Below, piece by piece: positions 62,035-64,000 of a stretch of 64,000 bases of DNA (positions are counted from its first letter, which is position 1; each line of letters opens with the position of its first letter). Origin of the DNA: Schistosoma haematobium (lineage: Eukaryota > Platyhelminthes > Trematoda > Strigeidida > Schistosomatidae); assembly GCF_000699445.3 (NCBI RefSeq), contig NC_067197.1, forward strand, positions 22,675,809-22,739,808, in the 5' to 3' direction. The translations under genes were made by a program, and so were the position numbers. A model generated the notes under the pieces. It did no database searches. It saw only the letters and a program-made list of their open reading frames with translations, and was not told the DNA's origin.

Positions 62035-62040
62035 TTTATT
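62035..62040 (-). terminator. Poly(A) signal AATAAA
   Basis: Read on the minus strand 103 bases after the stop of the exon at 62143-62515, a normal distance for a 3' UTR. Confidence 0.55.
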
Positions 62041-62142
62041 CATGGTAATAATAGTTGAGACTCATTGAAATGCATGGTGGGTTCCTAAAAAAAACAAAAC
62101 GAAGCATCTGACAAAACATTATATATAAATGCTTTCTATTCT

Positions 62143-62515
62143 TTAAATATGTGGTGAAGATGTTCGAGCTGATGAAAAAGAAATCTTAGGAATACCTTCG
62201 ACAATTTCATGCTGTAATTTGTTATGATTATTATTTATATTATAAATATTGTTATTGGTAATTGTACGAGGAGAATTTGTATACTTCATTTGATCACTAG
62301 GACTAGATAATCCATGATTTGCCAAATTATTTGGCATTTTTGACAAAGAAGAATCAAATTGTCTTGGATGAATAGGTGATTTGGTTGAACGAGACAAGAG
62401 AGAATTGGAATTAGATTGTTTGCAACTTGATGATAGCTGTTTTGGACGTGCAGCAACGATTCGTGCACGGATTCGAGCTTGTTCACGAAGCAGTTCACTT
62501 TGTTCTAATTCAAGT
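62143..62515 (-). CDS. Terminal exon of an unidentified host gene
   Basis: An acceptor with a strong pyrimidine tract (TTCTCACTCTCTTAG, AG at 62517-62516) opens a frame that runs to TAA at 62145-62143. The encoded 123 or so residues start with a charged helix, ELEQSELLREQARIRARIV, likely the end of a coiled coil, then become Ser/Asn/Pro-rich and disordered (SKSPIHPRQFDSSLSK-type sequence, an INNN run) and end SSARTSSPHI. The exon begins in phase 2. Upstream exons must lie beyond 62.5 kb, perhaps beyond the window. No family is recognised. Confidence 0.65.
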
Positions 62516-62517
62516 CT

Positions 62518-64000
62518 AAGAGAGTGAGAAATAGGAATATAAAAGAAATTATCAGTGACTGACAATGAGATAAAAACAATTTTATTTTACTGTTATATAG
62601 AACAATAAAGACGACATTAAGTCAGTTGATTTTCATAAACATATTTGCTAGTATTAACTAGTTATGAGGAAGTATTTCGGAATTATGCTGTTTATAACAT
62701 TCATCTTCACTTCCAAACTGATTTCACTTTTACCACATCTTTTATCATTCTATAATAAGTTCGATGGAGTGATTCAAATAAAATAACCTCGTATCCGTCT
62801 ATAGAACTTATGAGGAGAAAAATATATTGATCGCCGAAGTAATCTCACTTGAATTTCATCAGTATTTATGTTTGCCATAGTTTGTGATCATTTTGTAAGA
62901 GCTGTTGAAGGGATTGAGCGGAAAACGCACAAAATTAGTCAGTCAAAGCAAATCGTGAACAGATATATATATATATCACTTAGTAGTAGCCGAAATTATT
63001 TCAGCACATATTATTCAACCAGAAAAGACTAAAAGCAAAAGAAGACATAATGAACTCTGGTTAATTCTTCCTTAATCCAATTCCAATTCCTTTCTTTTCT
63101 GTGTTAACTACACTACTTACTAATATTCAGTAGCTCATGTTGTTTTCGATTATTTTTGAACACTCAGCATATTATGACCTTTTGTTCTAACATGTAATTT
63201 AAATATTAATATGGAATGGTATTACTTACTCCATTTTATTAGTGTACTTCCATTCCCTTAAGACTGTAGACAGTTCATTAGTATTTAGTTTGTGTTCATT
63301 GCACATTTATTTATTTGTAATAATCACTAAATGTAGTGTTCATTGTTGACATTTTTATTTGCTTCTGCCACTTTTAATTTTGAAATAGATAGGGGCTTTT
63401 AATTTGCCACATACTTTTGCAAATTATTTCGACACGGCCGCTGTAGTAAGCATTTTGTTTGCTACAATAGGCCAACGAGCATTTCGAACATTCACTTAGG
63501 TTGGTCTTACAACATCTTAGATGACTTTATGAGTTATTGGTTTAGGAATCACTGAAGCTTGAAGATGTAGCAGTATTACAAAAGCTGACTAGGTAAATGT
63601 AGAATAGATACTTTACCGCTTAAGAAGGCTAGAATTTTAGTAGAAAGAATTCTCGTTCTCTTAAAGAACTCTTTCAGTATTTTTCTGTTGATCTTACCTA
63701 ATAGTTCGATTTGGGAGATGATAACTTTTGGGGTATTCGAAATATTCCACTATTGGAAAGTACGTCTAACTGAATAGATTATCCTCTTAGTCCCACCTAT
63801 TTATCAATATCACTCGATGGTAATACTACGTACGTTTCTATCCATGAAAGTGAATATAAATTTCATTTGAGTGCTAGGTCAGTCAGTAAAAGTATAAGAT
63901 AAGGGGCCAAAATGGCGGAAAACACCGAATAAATAAATTGGCTTATAGGACGTCACAATATACCATTACTTGTGTCGATGGATTTGAGTAAATATGGACC
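62518..64000. other. Probable intron of the minus-strand gene
   Basis: AT-rich, with a short (TA)n at 62962-62975. I did not find another exon. Confidence 0.35.

Noticed and set aside
1..64000. CRISPR arrays, operons or bacterial features
   Set aside because: None is present; splice sites, LINEs and base composition are those of a eukaryotic flatworm nucleus.

Overview
This window looks like nuclear DNA of a blood fluke (genus Schistosoma, or a very close schistosomatid). It is AT-rich, gene-poor and packed with decayed repeats. The repeats are the diagnostic set: short elements carrying a tRNA-like Pol III promoter plus a hammerhead ribozyme (Sm-alpha type), two families of RTE-clade LINEs (SR2/SR3/Perere-like), a CR1-like LINE and a Penelope-like fossil. 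I cannot tell the species from the sequence alone. Family names come from remembered motif patterns, not from a database search.

Layout. 1-2.9 kb: CR1-like LINE on the minus strand, cut by the window edge. 4.1-4.5 kb: a host exon (minus) with an Asn run. 4.6-11.6 kb: several hammerhead SINEs, including the best-preserved ribozyme at 11441-11485, in otherwise featureless DNA. 12.3-14.9 kb: a decayed RTE-B copy broken by a probable solo LTR. 16.7-17.4 kb: an RTE-A 3' fragment with a perfect 11-bp target-site duplication. 18.5-26.9 kb: an unclassified repeat, a GC-rich repeat island and a head-to-head pair of hammerhead SINEs. 32.0-32.3 kb: a hammerhead fossil abutting an RTE-A fragment. 33.4-33.8 kb: a second host exon (minus). 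34.8-38.7 kb: an almost full-length RTE-A element flanked by a 12-bp duplication. 42.8-45.0 kb: a 5'-truncated RTE-B. 45.6-48.7 kb: an intact plus-strand gene for an 878-residue Ser/Asn-rich protein. 49-55 kb: LINE 3' end, Penelope-like fossil and hammerhead pair. 55.4-56.5 kb: an ankyrin-repeat gene (minus). 57.1-61.3 kb: repeats, including one RTE-B inserted into another. 62.1-62.5 kb: the terminal exon of another minus-strand gene.

The host genes are few and simple: one plus-strand gene, one near-intronless minus-strand gene, and three exons of minus-strand genes whose other exons I could not find. The exons at 33.4 kb and 4.1 kb have compatible phases and could belong to one gene with a repeat-filled intron of about 29 kb. 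The most interesting layer is the hammerhead population. There are at least two sequence lineages, about ten copies ranging from nearly canonical to fossil, and repeated head-to-head inverted arrangements.
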